A stretch of 64,000 nucleotides of DNA, taken from the NCBI GenBank assembly GCA_903911925.1, contig CAIWFH010000058.1, positions 1 through 64,000 of the forward strand. The letters are read 5' to 3'. Under the pieces are notes generated by a model that was not told the DNA's origin, searched no databases, and saw only the letters and a list, made by a program, of their open reading frames with translations. Source of the DNA: an uncultured Acidobacteriaceae bacterium (GTDB taxonomy: Bacteria > Acidobacteriota > Terriglobia > Terriglobales > Acidobacteriaceae). The position numbers and the translations under genes were made by a program. Positions 15,841 to 24,676 of the stretch are shown here, in pieces (the first letter of the stretch is position 1; each line of letters opens with the position of its first letter).

Positions 15841-18039
15841 TCAGGCTTTCGCGACCTCAACCAGTACCGAATAAAAGGTAGCTCCCGCGCCCAGGTCGGT
15901 GAGCCGCTCGCTGGAGAGCGCGTTCACGTTGCCGCCGTCTGCGCTCATCTTGGCCCAATCCATGTGCGCGGCCACCACGCCCTGGGGCACGCTGCCGTTC
16001 ATCAGCGCGGTGAGATTGAGCGACCCGCGATCATTCCAAACCCGCACCGCGTCGCCGTCTGAAATGCCGCGCGCCGCGGCGTCGGCGGGATGCATCTCAA
16101 GCCGCTGGCTGGTCCGCGCCTCCATCTTGCGGTGGCCGTCGAGGTTGGCGAAGGTCGAGTTCATGTAGTTGTCCGCCTTGCGCCCGAGGAATTCCAGCGG
16201 ATAGCTCTTCGCGCCCTCTCCCCACCGCGATTCGATCGGAGCGACAAAGGCGGGGAGCGGATCGAGCCCCTGCGCGGCTAGAGTCTCCGAATAGAACTCG
16301 ATCTTCCCCGTGGGCGTTGCCAGCGGCCCAGATTTATACGGCATGAACGGCTGGCGCTCCGGATCGCGGTGGAAGCTGAGCGGGACGTGTCCCTGCTGCT
16401 TCAGATCGTCAAATGTAATGTGCTCCATGCCACTGTTGGCGGAATGGCCGTCCTCGCCAATGGCAAGAGCCTGCCGAATCATCTGCTCTGGCGTGTCGTG
16501 GAAGCACTCCTCGGTGAAGCCCATGCGCGCGGCGAGTTGGCTGAAGAGCCATACGTTTGATTGCGCGTCGCCGGGAGGCTCAATGGCCTGATTGGACATC
16601 TGCACAAAATAGTGCCCGTACGCCCCCTGGATGTCGGTGTGTTCAAGAAACGTGGTCGCCGGCAGAACATAGTCGGCGTAATCTGTGGTGTCGTTGAAGA
16701 AGAGATCGTGCACCACGGTGAAGAGATCATGCCGCGCCATGCCGCGCCGCACAGCGTTCTGGTTCGGCGCTACCGCACCCGGGTTCGAGTTGTAAACAAA
16801 CAGCGCATGCACCGGAATGCCTAGTCCCTGGTCCCTAGTCCCCAGTCCCTTTTCATCGTTCCCCGGTCCCTGCTCTTCCAGCGCTTCGCCGAGCAACGAC
16901 ATGTTCACGATGCGCGCCAGCCTACCCAGCGGCGAAGCCAGCGCCAAGTCGGGCCGCTCGATGGCCTCCTTGTCCCACTTGAAAGCCCCTGAGGTGGAAA
17001 GCTGCGCGCCTCCGCCGCGATGCTTCCATGCGCATATAAGCGCCGGCAGCATGGCAATCGCCCTGGCCGCCGTGCCGCCATTTTCAGAGCGCTGCATGCC
17101 ATAGTTCATGCGGATCGCGGCAGGACGCGTGGTGGCGTACTCGCGCGCCAGTTGCTCAACCTCCGCCGCGGTCATTCCCGTCCACGCGGCGACGCGCTGC
17201 GGCGTGTACTCCTGCGCACGGGCTGCCAGCTGCTCAATGCCGTGGGTCATTTCCGCAATGTAGGCGCGGTCTTCAAGGCCCTCGTTCAAGATGACGTGCA
17301 TCATGCCCAGCGCCAGCGCCGCATCGGTTCCGGGCCTGATGGCAATGTGCCAGTCGGCCAGTGCGGCAGTGCGGGTGCGGTAGGGATCGATGACGATAAG
17401 CCTCGCGCCGTTGCGGCGCGCCTGCTCGACCATGGGCCACAAGTGCACATTGTTGCCGTGGATGTTTGCGCCCCAGGCCAGCACCAGCTTCGCCAGCTTG
17501 AAGTCCTCAGTCGGCGTGGCCAGCTTCTTGCCGTAGACCAGGTTCCACGCCACGCCGCCGGCCTCAGAGCAAATCGTCCGGTCAAGCTGGCTGGCGCCCA
17601 TGCGGTGAAAGAATCGCCGATCCATTGAGCCGTAACCCAGAACGCCCATGGTGCCTGCGTAGCTGTAGGGCAGAATCGACTCGGGTCCGTACATATCGCT
17701 GATTTGCTTGAGCCGCGCGGCAATCGCGTCCAGCGCTTCGTCCCAGCTGACGCGTTCAAAGGCCTCAATCTCACGCCCGCGGGGCAGCGGGCCTTTTTGC
17801 GTTCCGGGCTTTCGTCTCAGTGGGTAGAGAATGCGGTCTGGCGCATAGACGCGATCAAGATATTTGGCCACCTTGCCGCACAGAAATCCCTGGGTCACCG
17901 GATGCGATGGGTCGCCCTGGACTTTGACCGCGCGCCCCGCCGCATTCACCGTCACCAGCGCGCCGCAACTGTCAGGGCAGTCGTGCGAACAGACCGTGTG
18001 AACAATGCGGAAAGGGGAGGTTGCGACAGCCGCGCACAT
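15841..18039 (-). CDS. Molybdopterin oxidoreductase with N-terminal 4Fe-4S site
   Basis: 732 aa of the DMSO reductase superfamily. Cys17, 21, 25 and 54 (CSHDCPDSC..FLCGK) bind one [4Fe-4S]. SWDEALDAIAARL, LVLAWGANIHGNNVHLWPM, IVIDPYRTRTA, FVYNSNPGAVAPNQ, FFNDTTDYADYVLPATTFLEHTDIQ and the C-terminal molydopterin-binding region (EMHPADAAARGISDGDAVRVWNDRG) are in order. There is no Tat signal with this start, so a cytoplasmic enzyme is inferred; the substrate is unknown. Residues about 395-407 are encoded by a low-complexity TAGTCCC tract. TACAAT 6 bases before the ATG suggests a leaderless transcript. Confidence 0.88.
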   Translation of the reverse strand: MCAAVATSPFRIVHTVCSHDCPDSCGALVTVNAAGRAVKVQGDPSHPVTQGFLCGKVAKYLDRVYAPDRILYPLRRKPGTQKGPLPRGREIEAFERVSWDEALDAIAARLKQISDMYGPESILPYSYAGTMGVLGYGSMDRRFFHRMGASQLDRTICSEAGGVAWNLVYGKKLATPTEDFKLAKLVLAWGANIHGNNVHLWPMVEQARRNGARLIVIDPYRTRTAALADWHIAIRPGTDAALALGMMHVILNEGLEDRAYIAEMTHGIEQLAARAQEYTPQRVAAWTGMTAAEVEQLAREYATTRPAAIRMNYGMQRSENGGTAARAIAMLPALICAWKHRGGGAQLSTSGAFKWDKEAIERPDLALASPLGRLARIVNMSLLGEALEEQGPGNDEKGLGTRDQGLGIPVHALFVYNSNPGAVAPNQNAVRRGMARHDLFTVVHDLFFNDTTDYADYVLPATTFLEHTDIQGAYGHYFVQMSNQAIEPPGDAQSNVWLFSQLAARMGFTEECFHDTPEQMIRQALAIGEDGHSANSGMEHITFDDLKQQGHVPLSFHRDPERQPFMPYKSGPLATPTGKIEFYSETLAAQGLDPLPAFVAPIESRWGEGAKSYPLEFLGRKADNYMNSTFANLDGHRKMEARTSQRLEMHPADAAARGISDGDAVRVWNDRGSLNLTALMNGSVPQGVVAAHMDWAKMSADGGNVNALSSERLTDLGAGATFYSVLVEVAKA
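16819..16853 (-). repeat. TAGTCCC-type tract inside the oxidoreductase gene
   Basis: Tandem variants of CTAGTCCCTGGTCCCTAGTC occur in frame and translate on the minus strand as GLGTRDQGLG. The same unit in the other orientation fills the gap at 8936-9015. It lies in a linker between conserved blocks, so it is probably tolerated as a loop. Confidence 0.6.
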
Positions 18040-18073
18040 AGTGCCATTGTAAGCTGAATGCGGAGGTGAGCAG

Positions 18074-18529
18074 ATGAAGAGGTTCTTACTGGCTTTGGCG
18101 TTGCTGTGTGCCGTCAACGCTTTACAAGCGCAAACAATCGGCGAGGACGAGACGGCCATTCGCGAGGCTCTGACAGCGCAAATCGCGGCGTGGAACAACG
18201 GCGACGTTTCGGCCTTCATGCAGACCTACGAGAACTCGCCGGAGACAACCTTCATCGGAGCCACCCTGGGCAAAGGATACGAGCCAATCCGCGACCGCTA
18301 CCTCAAGTCTTATTCCACGCCGCAGCAGATGGGCACCCTGACCTTCACCAAGCTTGAGATTCGTTTGCTGCCCTGTTCCTGCGGCAAAACGGAGTACGCC
18401 GTTGTCACCGGCAGCTTCCACCTTGAACGCACGGCCAGGGGAGAAGCAAAGAAGGACGACGGCATATTCTCGCTCGTCTGGCGCAAAGGCTCCAGCGGCT
18501 GGAAGATTCTGCTGGATCACACCAGCTAG
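18074..18529 (+). CDS. Secreted SnoaL/DUF4440-like protein (NTF2 fold)
   Basis: 151 aa with a signal peptide (MKRFLLALALLCAVNALQA). The body begins with the family helix AIREALTAQIAAWNNGDVSAFMQTY and ends with FSLVWRKGSSGWKILLDHTS, the typical beta end of the NTF2-like cone. The ligand is unknown. GGAGGTGAG stands 4 bases before the ATG. It is divergent from the molybdopterin oxidoreductase, with 34 bases between starts. Confidence 0.8.
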   Translation: MKRFLLALALLCAVNALQAQTIGEDETAIREALTAQIAAWNNGDVSAFMQTYENSPETTFIGATLGKGYEPIRDRYLKSYSTPQQMGTLTFTKLEIRLLPCSCGKTEYAVVTGSFHLERTARGEAKKDDGIFSLVWRKGSSGWKILLDHTS

Positions 18530-18601
18530 TGCTTGCGGCAACGAATGCACTACACTGGCCCTGCGCCGTCGCATCAACCCGGGCGGCATCGGGTGATTTG
18601 A

Positions 18602-19894
18602 TTGAGCCAGGCTTCCAGTTCCACGTCTCTCAAGTCACGCCGTATCGCAAAGATTCAGCTCTTCGCGGTATCCACGCTTGCCCTGGCCGGCATTATCAAC
18701 TACATCGATCGCGGGTCGCTGGCGATTGCGAATACCACCATTCGCGCCGACCTTGGCATCTCGGCCACGCGGATGGGCGTGCTGCTGTCGATCTTCTCGA
18801 TGTCCTACGCCCTCTCGCAACTGCCCATGGGAGTTCTTCTCGACCGGCTCGGCGAGCGCATTGTTCTGGGCGCGGGCATGTTTCTCTGGTCGGCGACGCA
18901 AGCGGCCACTGGCCTTATCGGCAGCTTTAATTCCTTCGTGACTGCGCGCATCGGACTGGGCATCGGCGAGTCGCCCTATGTCGTGGGCGCGGTCAAAACA
19001 GTCAACGACTGGTTTGACGTCCGCGACCGCGCCTCGCCCACGGGCATCTTCAACAGTTGCACCGCGTTTGGCCAGGCCATGGCGCCGCCCATTCTCACCG
19101 TGGCCATGCTGGCCTTCGGCTGGCGGGGGATGTTCATGCTCATCGGCATCCCCGGAATACTGCTGTCTATCGTCTGGTTCGCTTTCTATCGCGACCGCAA
19201 GAACGTACAACTCGACGACGCCGAGAAAGCCTATCTCGAAGCCTCCGGCCCTCGAAACACGGTTGCCCGCATCACTCTTGCACAGTGGCTGGGGCTGTTT
19301 CGCCTGCGCACCATGTGGGGCATGATGCTGGGCTTCGGCGGCATCAACTATACGGCGTGGCTTTACATGACTTGGATGCCGAGCTATCTCGAAGCCGAAC
19401 ATCACGTCAGCATCCGGGCCACCGGGCTGATCGCCGTAATTCCGTTCTTCTGCGGCGGGGTTGGCATGCTGCTCAGCGGGTTTATCGCCGACTTCCTGGT
19501 GCGCCGAGGCGTTCGTCCAATCAAGACCCACCGCACGATTCTGGTCGCGGGGATGACCTGCTCCGGCCTGAGCACGCTGCTGGTCCCCTACATTCACGGC
19601 GCAACGGCTGCCGCCTTCGGGATCGGCATGGCGCTCTTCTTTATCTATCTGGCAGGCAACTCCGGCTGGGGCCTGGTGCAGTCCATCGCGCCTGCCGGGA
19701 TTGTGGCCTCGGTGGGCACCATCCAGAACTTCGGGAGCTTCGTCTTCGCCTCCATGGCGCCCATCCTCACCGGATGGCTGCTCGACCGCACGCATTCGTT
19801 TCACCTGACCCTGACCATCTGCTGCATGGTCACACTTGCCTGCGCGCTCTCGTACGTCTTCATCGTGAAAGACCCGATCATGGCAGAAAGCTGA
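18602..19894 (+). CDS. MFS transporter, anion:cation symporter (ACS) type
   Basis: 430 aa with about 12 membrane segments. YIDRGSLAIANTTIRADLGIS in the first helix-loop and MGVLLDRLGERIVLGAG after helix 2 fit the hexuronate/galactonate (ACS) branch of the MFS. VNDWFDVRDRASPTGIFNSCTAFGQAMAPP is the typical helix 4-5 region. Substrate is probably a sugar acid or similar anion; inference. The only usable start is a TTG directly after an in-frame stop, with a weak ribosome site. The next gene is an RbsD-like sugar pyranase. Confidence 0.8.
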   Translation: MSQASSSTSLKSRRIAKIQLFAVSTLALAGIINYIDRGSLAIANTTIRADLGISATRMGVLLSIFSMSYALSQLPMGVLLDRLGERIVLGAGMFLWSATQAATGLIGSFNSFVTARIGLGIGESPYVVGAVKTVNDWFDVRDRASPTGIFNSCTAFGQAMAPPILTVAMLAFGWRGMFMLIGIPGILLSIVWFAFYRDRKNVQLDDAEKAYLEASGPRNTVARITLAQWLGLFRLRTMWGMMLGFGGINYTAWLYMTWMPSYLEAEHHVSIRATGLIAVIPFFCGGVGMLLSGFIADFLVRRGVRPIKTHRTILVAGMTCSGLSTLLVPYIHGATAAAFGIGMALFFIYLAGNSGWGLVQSIAPAGIVASVGTIQNFGSFVFASMAPILTGWLLDRTHSFHLTLTICCMVTLACALSYVFIVKDPIMAES

Positions 19895-20027
19895 CGTGCA
19901 TCGGCGCCTCGACGCCGAAGCCCGCTTCTGTAAACTGGATGCGCAGCAAGCCGCAGGTTAGGAGCGCCTTCACTAGCCAAGGCGAGATGCGCCCGCAGAT
20001 GAGCGAGTGCTAATTCCACAAAGACCG

Positions 20028-20080
20028 GGTGCCCCATCCATTCGCCGTCTTTCTGGCGAATGGGTGGGATACCTCGAACC
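20028..20080 (+). repeat. Palindromic element copy 3
   Basis: GGGTGCCCCATCC then CCATTCGCC (20038-20046), an 8-base loop, GGCGAATGG (20055-20063), then GTGGGATACCTCGAAC. It is the same length and flanks as the pabBC copy with different, still complementary arms. It precedes the RbsD-like start by 33 bases and could affect that leader. Confidence 0.8.
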
Positions 20081-20112
20081 TCAACCGACCCGTTCATGGG
20101 GGGTGTCATCGC

Positions 20113-20502
20113 ATGTTGAAGTCCGGCATTCTGAATCCCGATATCAATTCGCTTTTGAGCCGCGTGCGGCACACCAATACGCTGGTCATTGCCGACCGGG
20201 GTTTTCCCTTCTGGCCGCAAATCGAAACGGTGGACATCTCGCTCACCGACGATCTTCCCAGGGTGCTCGATGTGCTCAGGGCTATTCGAGACAACTTCAC
20301 CATCGGCAAGGCATTTATGGCCAAGGAATTTCGCCGCGCCAACTCCGCCAAGACGCGCCACCACTTCGAGGCGGCGCTTGAAGGCATCCAGCTGACCTTC
20401 GAGCCGCATATCGACTTCAAGAAGCGCGTCCCGCTAGCTATCGGACTGATCCGCACCGGCGACACAACGCAGTACGCGAACATGATTCTGGAGTCGGCAT
20501 AG
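20113..20502 (+). CDS. RbsD/FucU family sugar mutarotase
   Basis: 129 aa. It aligns by eye with D-ribose pyranase: MLKSGILNPDINSLLSRVRHTNTLVIADRGFP (catalytic His in RHT) and GLIRTGDTTQYANMILESA (Tyr-Ala-Asn near the end). The enzyme converts sugar pyranose and furanose forms or anomers. The internal ATG at 20113 is chosen because the upstream open frame is only the translated palindromic repeat. It follows the ACS-type transporter, consistent with carbohydrate uptake. Confidence 0.85.
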   Translation: MLKSGILNPDINSLLSRVRHTNTLVIADRGFPFWPQIETVDISLTDDLPRVLDVLRAIRDNFTIGKAFMAKEFRRANSAKTRHHFEAALEGIQLTFEPHIDFKKRVPLAIGLIRTGDTTQYANMILESA

Positions 20503-20557
20503 AAATGCTGATCCGCCGTTCTCGATTTCAGAAGCTCCCGTGTACACTGGTCACGCC

Positions 20558-20896
20558 ATGAGTTGCCTATTCTGCAAGATCGTTGATGGAACCATTCCCT
20601 CCACGCCTGTCTACCAGGACGAGCTCTGCTACGCCTTCGCCGATATCAACCCGCAGGCTCCGGTGCATGTGCTGGTGGTTCCGCGCGAGCATATCGTGTC
20701 GATGGACGAATGCAAACAGAGCAACTGCAACCTGATGGGCCACCTGCTGTGGGCCGCGGCAGAGATTGCACGCGCCAAGGGACTCGGCAAGGGCTATCGC
20801 GCCGTGCTGAACACCGGCTCGGACGGCGGGCAATCCGTTGAACATCTGCACGTTCACTTGCTCGGGGGACGGGCGCTCTCCTGGCCTCCGGGATAG
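20558..20896 (+). CDS. HIT family nucleotide-binding hydrolase
   Basis: 112 aa, full length for the HINT branch. SCLFCKIVDGTIPS at the start, HVLVVPREHI in the middle and the histidine triad EHLHVHLLGG with His96, 98 and 100 are intact. The family cleaves phosphoramidates of nucleotides; the physiological substrate is unknown. TACACT lies 9 bases before the ATG with no Shine-Dalgarno. Confidence 0.93.
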   Translation: MSCLFCKIVDGTIPSTPVYQDELCYAFADINPQAPVHVLVVPREHIVSMDECKQSNCNLMGHLLWAAAEIARAKGLGKGYRAVLNTGSDGGQSVEHLHVHLLGGRALSWPPG

Positions 20897-20910
20897 GTCC
20901 TCCGTTCCAT

Positions 20911-20950
20911 AAAAAGAGGGTGCTCCCTGTCAGGGTGCGCCCTCTTCTGC
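20911..20950. terminator. Bidirectional intrinsic terminator
   Basis: AAGAGGG (20914-20920) pairs with CCCTCTT (20940-20946), with an inner CCC/GGG pairing, flanked by an A-run on the left and a T-rich tail on the right. It lies between the convergent HIT and receiver-like genes. Confidence 0.7.
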
Positions 20951-20968
20951 GTTTCAACTCAGCCCGCG

Positions 20969-21913
20969 TTAAGCCGGCTGCGGAAAGTTGTCTTCCTCAT
21001 CATCCACGCCATAGCGGCGCAGAAGGTTGGGCAGGCTCTGCGAGAAGGCTGATCGCGGCATCACTGTGTCGCATCCGGCTTCGACCGCCTTGGCCTTCAG
21101 TTCCCCTTGCAGGTGGTTCAGGAAGCCGATAATTGACGTGGCTTTCTTTAGCTTGGCCTTGAATTTAGGGATCAGCGCGATGGGCTTGGCGTTCAGGTTG
21201 TTCAGGTCGAACACCAGCAGGCGCGGCCGCTCGGCTTCAGGCAGGTCGGTGAGTTTGGTGACCAGTTCCTTGTCGCCGCCCTTGATGAATTCCACTTTCA
21301 CACCCAGCTTGCGGGCCGTCTCCTGGATTTTGGCCAGGAAGAACAGGTCCTCAATAAAGCAGTAGATGCGGGTGGGAGCGTCTTCGCGAACGGGAGCGGC
21401 GGCGGCGGCCGGGGAGGAGAAATTGTCCTGATAGTAGGGGCCGTTGTGGCCGTTGCCGATCTGGATGGTCGAGGGTGGACCGTCGGCTATATTCCCGTTG
21501 GCAACGCGGTAGCTGTGGTCCATGGGACCTACAAACTCGCGCGGGCCTTTCTGTTTGCCCTTGCGCTTGCCCTGTGATGGGCCTGAAACGCTGTTGCCGG
21601 GTTGGGCAGCGGAAGCCGATCCCTTTTGAAAGAACTTCTTCTTCTTCCGTCCCTGTCCCTGACCCTGGCTCTGCTGCGAGTGTGCGGGGTGCGCGGCAGC
21701 TTTCCTATGTTGAACGGGGGGAGCTTGCGGCGGCGCGGGGGCGGGAGCGGCCGGTGCCTGCGGCTGAGCAGCCTGTTGCACCTGCGGGGCTGCCTGTTGG
21801 CTTGATTTGCTCTTGCGGCGGCGCCGGCGGCGCCGATGCCCCTGCGACTGCCCCGTGCCGTTGGCCGGGGCCTGCTCCAGTTCAGACTGGGGCTGCGTCG
21901 AATCTGTCGTCAT
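20969..21913 (-). CDS. Basic low-complexity protein with degenerate receiver-like C-terminus
   Basis: 314 aa. Residues 1-190 are disordered: an Arg run (HRRRRRRRKSKSS), Pro/Ala/Gln tracts and Lys clusters (GRKKKKFFQKG), likely nucleic-acid binding. Residues about 195-314 have the alternating pattern of a CheY-like domain: RIYCFIEDLFFLAKIQETARKLG, RLLVFDLNNLNAKP (Asp at the phosphoacceptor position), TSIIGFLNHL, and CDTVMPRSAFSQSLPNLL, with Arg where receivers have the conserved Lys. So it may be a pseudo-receiver. ATG 21913 has AGGAAG 8 bases upstream. Function unknown. Confidence 0.7.
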   Translation of the reverse strand: MTTDSTQPQSELEQAPANGTGQSQGHRRRRRRRKSKSSQQAAPQVQQAAQPQAPAAPAPAPPQAPPVQHRKAAAHPAHSQQSQGQGQGRKKKKFFQKGSASAAQPGNSVSGPSQGKRKGKQKGPREFVGPMDHSYRVANGNIADGPPSTIQIGNGHNGPYYQDNFSSPAAAAAPVREDAPTRIYCFIEDLFFLAKIQETARKLGVKVEFIKGGDKELVTKLTDLPEAERPRLLVFDLNNLNAKPIALIPKFKAKLKKATSIIGFLNHLQGELKAKAVEAGCDTVMPRSAFSQSLPNLLRRYGVDDEEDNFPQPA

Positions 21914-22799
21914 GCGTGTTCTTCCTGGCACTCTTCAATCAAGTGCACTGCGTTTCTGCTTTCAGCATTGCCTTGACGGGTGCTGAACTCTATTTGCCTG
22001 CCGCCTGTCCGGTACGGAACGGGAATCGCGACGACCGGCGGTCCAATCACAACAGGACCCAAGGCATACTGCGGGGGGAGCAGGGCTCGGCGCGCAGGTT
22101 GCCATGACTTCCAGGAGCCTTGCCGCCGCATACAAAGAAACCCTACAGGCGTTTCATCCCAATGTCAGGATCTATACGATGCGGCAGGTGCTTTCCTCTG
22201 GTGATGCCTTACACGAAGAAACTTTCGCCGTTTGATGCCACTAAGGATTGAACTGGTTGGCGAGGTTTCCTTGCCCGGCGAGCTTGCACTGCCCGTCTTC
22301 GGGTGGCAAGCGTCAGCCGCTTGTTAGGCAAGTCTGATAGTACAGCGAAGCGTCCCGGCTGGCAAGTCAATCATATTTCTATCGCGGCCGGGTGAAATTG
22401 AGCCGCAGCAAACCAGCAGAAAGAAACCGCCCCCGCAAATGCAAAACGCCACTCCGTTTGGAGTGGCGTTTCGGTCTCCTGTGCTGGCCACTGGCCTCCC
22501 AAGCCTTTTTTGGACGGCGGTTGAATCCGTCGTACCTTTTGCAGACTTTCCCGGCCGGTTCTCCTTCTTTTTGAAGGCCCGCATCTTTGGCGGTGGCTCT
22601 TGCCGGGTGTCCGTTCTTCTTTGGGCTGGCCTGCTTGCTCCCAGCACCTGGTTCATCACTGGCGCACTTCTAATTGCAATCGAAGCGCCAATCGGATAGT
22701 TATTTATTTTCAACCACTTGCGGCCTTCTGATTTCTGAGGTTTTCTGCATTATGGTATGAATTAAAGCCTAAATCTCCGCAAACTCATAGAAGCACCTC
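21914..22799. other. 886-bp gap without a convincing gene
   Basis: No protein family is recognised on either strand. A minus-strand open frame (22324-22713) encodes a basic peptide with MRAFKKKENRPGKSAKGTT but starts from TTG and runs through a strong hairpin at 22444-22471, so I do not call it. A second imperfect hairpin lies at 22282-22311. The gap could hold a small RNA or be decayed sequence. Confidence 0.4.
22444..22471. terminator. 12-bp terminator-like hairpin
   Basis: AAACGCCACTCC (22444-22455) and GGAGTGGCGTTT (22460-22471) pair perfectly around GTTT, with A residues before and T residues after on both strands. This is the form of an intrinsic terminator. It is unclear which transcript it ends; mutM is the nearest gene reading toward it, 330 bases away. 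Confidence 0.6.
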
Positions 22800-23636
22800 T
22801 CAACGCTGACACTTTGGACAGTAATGGGTTCCTCGCCCGGCCACCAGAATCCTCTTGATCGGCGTCGCGCAGCGCCGGCAAGGAAGGCCGGTTCGCAGGT
22901 AGACACAGTGCTCCAACTGGAAGAAGCCATGCATCCCTTCGGCATCCACGTAGTCTGAAACCGATGATCCGCCCAGCCGGATCGCGTCCTTGAGAACCTG
23001 GAGCAGGGCCGCGCGCAGCCGCTCCAACTCCGCCCGGGTCAACCGGCTTGAGCTCTTGCGGGGGCGGATGCCGGCCCGGAAAAGGCTCTCGTCGGCATAG
23101 ATATTGCCCACTCCGGCGAGCAGGGCCTGGTTGAGCAAAGCTGCCTTGATTGAAAGGCGCCGCGGGTGAAACAGGGCGGCAAACTCCTCGGCTGCAATCG
23201 TCAGCGGCTCGGCGCCTTGGGCGCTGAACCCGGCTTTCCCGCTCAAATCGCGGAACTCGAGGCGCCCAAACCGCCGCGGATCAACGAATCGCAGTTCCTT
23301 GCCGCCTGAAAGGCTGAGCCGCGCGTGGGTGTGGGGGGCAACGGGCGCGTCGGGAGTGGTAACCAGAAGGCGCCCGGTCATGCCCAGGTGCACCACCCAT
23401 TGGGCTGCCGGATGGTCTCCACTCTGGCTCGAAGGGCCGCCGAGTTCACAGACAATGTGCTTTCCGGTGCGGTGAACCCAAAGGATGGCGCGGCCCTCAA
23501 GCCCTTTTGCCTGTCGCGCCGCTGGAGTTTTAAAGGGCTGCGGATGGGAGCAGCACCAGGCCTGCACGATGCGCTGCCCGCGCACACGGACATCCACACC
23601 ATTGGCGATGGTCTCTACCTCAGGAAGCTCAGGCAT
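22800..23636 (-). CDS. mutM: Formamidopyrimidine-DNA glycosylase
   Basis: 278 aa. It starts MPELPEVETIANG, with catalytic Pro2 and Glu3, then RTGKHIVCEL (the conserved Lys), the helix-two-turn-helix (LLNQALLAGVGNIYADESLFRAGI) and a C-terminal zinc finger with CRRC and CPKC. It removes 8-oxoguanine and cuts the abasic site. A short loop (GGPSSQSGDHPAAQ) between two strands is longer than usual. TACAAT lies 6 bases before the ATG; no ribosome site is visible. Confidence 0.95.
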   Translation of the reverse strand: MPELPEVETIANGVDVRVRGQRIVQAWCCSHPQPFKTPAARQAKGLEGRAILWVHRTGKHIVCELGGPSSQSGDHPAAQWVVHLGMTGRLLVTTPDAPVAPHTHARLSLSGGKELRFVDPRRFGRLEFRDLSGKAGFSAQGAEPLTIAAEEFAALFHPRRLSIKAALLNQALLAGVGNIYADESLFRAGIRPRKSSSRLTRAELERLRAALLQVLKDAIRLGGSSVSDYVDAEGMHGFFQLEHCVYLRTGLPCRRCATPIKRILVAGRGTHYCPKCQR

Positions 23637-23690
23637 TGGAATATTGTAGTGGACGGAAGTTTTGGGGCGCGCGAGTCGCGCGGGGCGGAA

Positions 23691-24029
23691 CTAACCCAGG
23701 TCTTCTGTATACTCATCGAACTCGGCTTCGTGCGCCCGGGCGGCTCCCCATTTCTCAAGGTAAACCAGCCCCAGCCCCAAGCCTATTACGAACACGCCGA
23801 CGGAAGAGTACTCAGCTATTGAAAGCCTTCGGTCCTCGTCTTCGGTCTGGTAGACGACCGTGCCGTTGATATTCCGCGGAGTCATCCGCATCTCTTCGGG
23901 CGTGGGCCATCGGGGCATGGTGTCAAGGTAATGTGTCGAAATCATGGCGGAGATAACCAATCCCGCCAAGCCCGGGAGCAGAAACAGCAGTGAGATAAAG
24001 CGAAGCGTTGCCAGTTGTGCGGCTTTCAA
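23691..24029 (-). CDS. Small two-helix membrane protein
   Basis: 112 aa with hydrophobic segments at about 7-29 (FISLLFLLPGLAGLVISAMI) and 78-96 (SSVGVFVIGLGLGLVYL), and a hydrophilic loop between them (MPRWPTPEEMRMTPRNINGTVVYQTEDED). The C-terminus is acidic. No family is recognised. The frame is open back to a GTG at 24170, but TTG 24029 has GAGGT 7 bases upstream and places the first helix at the N-terminus, so I prefer it. Confidence 0.5.
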   Translation of the reverse strand: MKAAQLATLRFISLLFLLPGLAGLVISAMISTHYLDTMPRWPTPEEMRMTPRNINGTVVYQTEDEDRRLSIAEYSSVGVFVIGLGLGLVYLEKWGAARAHEAEFDEYTEDLG

Positions 24030-24676
24030 GCTATTGACCTCAATGCGATGGCGTTCCAGGGAAATGGGCGACTTGAGAGCAAGCTGGCAATTGGACAAGC
24101 GCTGCGGTGGCTCAGTCGAGACCGTCTTCCGCGGCGTTTCAAAGGCGTTGCAGTGCTCATCGATTCTCACCCAGCGAGTGGCCCAAACGTATCTCAGGAC
24201 TTATCGCAGTCCAAGATGGAAGATAGACTGTCCCAGCAGGAGTAATGTTTGCCGATTATGCAAATGCCAGCAAAGATCTTCCCGAACCGAAGAAGGCAGT
24301 AACCGTGCTTCGATCTCGACTGTTACCGGCCACGGTGTTACCGCCGCGTAACTCGCGGAAAAAACCAAGTTACCAATGACGAGTCCCGCTCGCCATTCTT
24401 CTCAGTTCACACAGCCATTGTGCCGAGACCAAGGGGCATCGCCGTTGCGCAATCGCAAGTTCAACACGAGCTCAGTGTCTGTGTCGGGTGTAGCTATTGA
24501 GTATGGATGCCTGTGGCTTGCGGGAGGTTGCTCAGAAGACTGGTCTTAGGAGTTCCTTTTGCCATGGAGGGTCGTGAAGATGGATGCGGCTGCGCCTGTC
24601 GCCTGTCGCCTGCACAAATTTCTTGAGTCATGCGGTAGCGACAGGGTGCAAGGCAGTGCCGGGGTCTGGCGTCAGG
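24030..24676. other. Gap without recognised gene
   Basis: Apart from the possible 5' extension of the small membrane protein up to 24170, I see no supported gene, strong hairpin or repeat. Short open frames here lack family features and have starts without signals. Confidence 0.4.

Noticed and set aside
20029..20112. N-terminal extension of the RbsD-like protein
   Set aside because: The 28 extra residues (MPHPFAVFLANGWDTSNLNR...) are simply the translated palindromic element; the family start matches ATG 20113.
22324..22713. 129-codon minus-strand frame with a basic Lys/Arg patch
   Set aside because: TTG start without signal, and the frame runs through a 12-bp terminator-like hairpin; its composition changes abruptly at that point.
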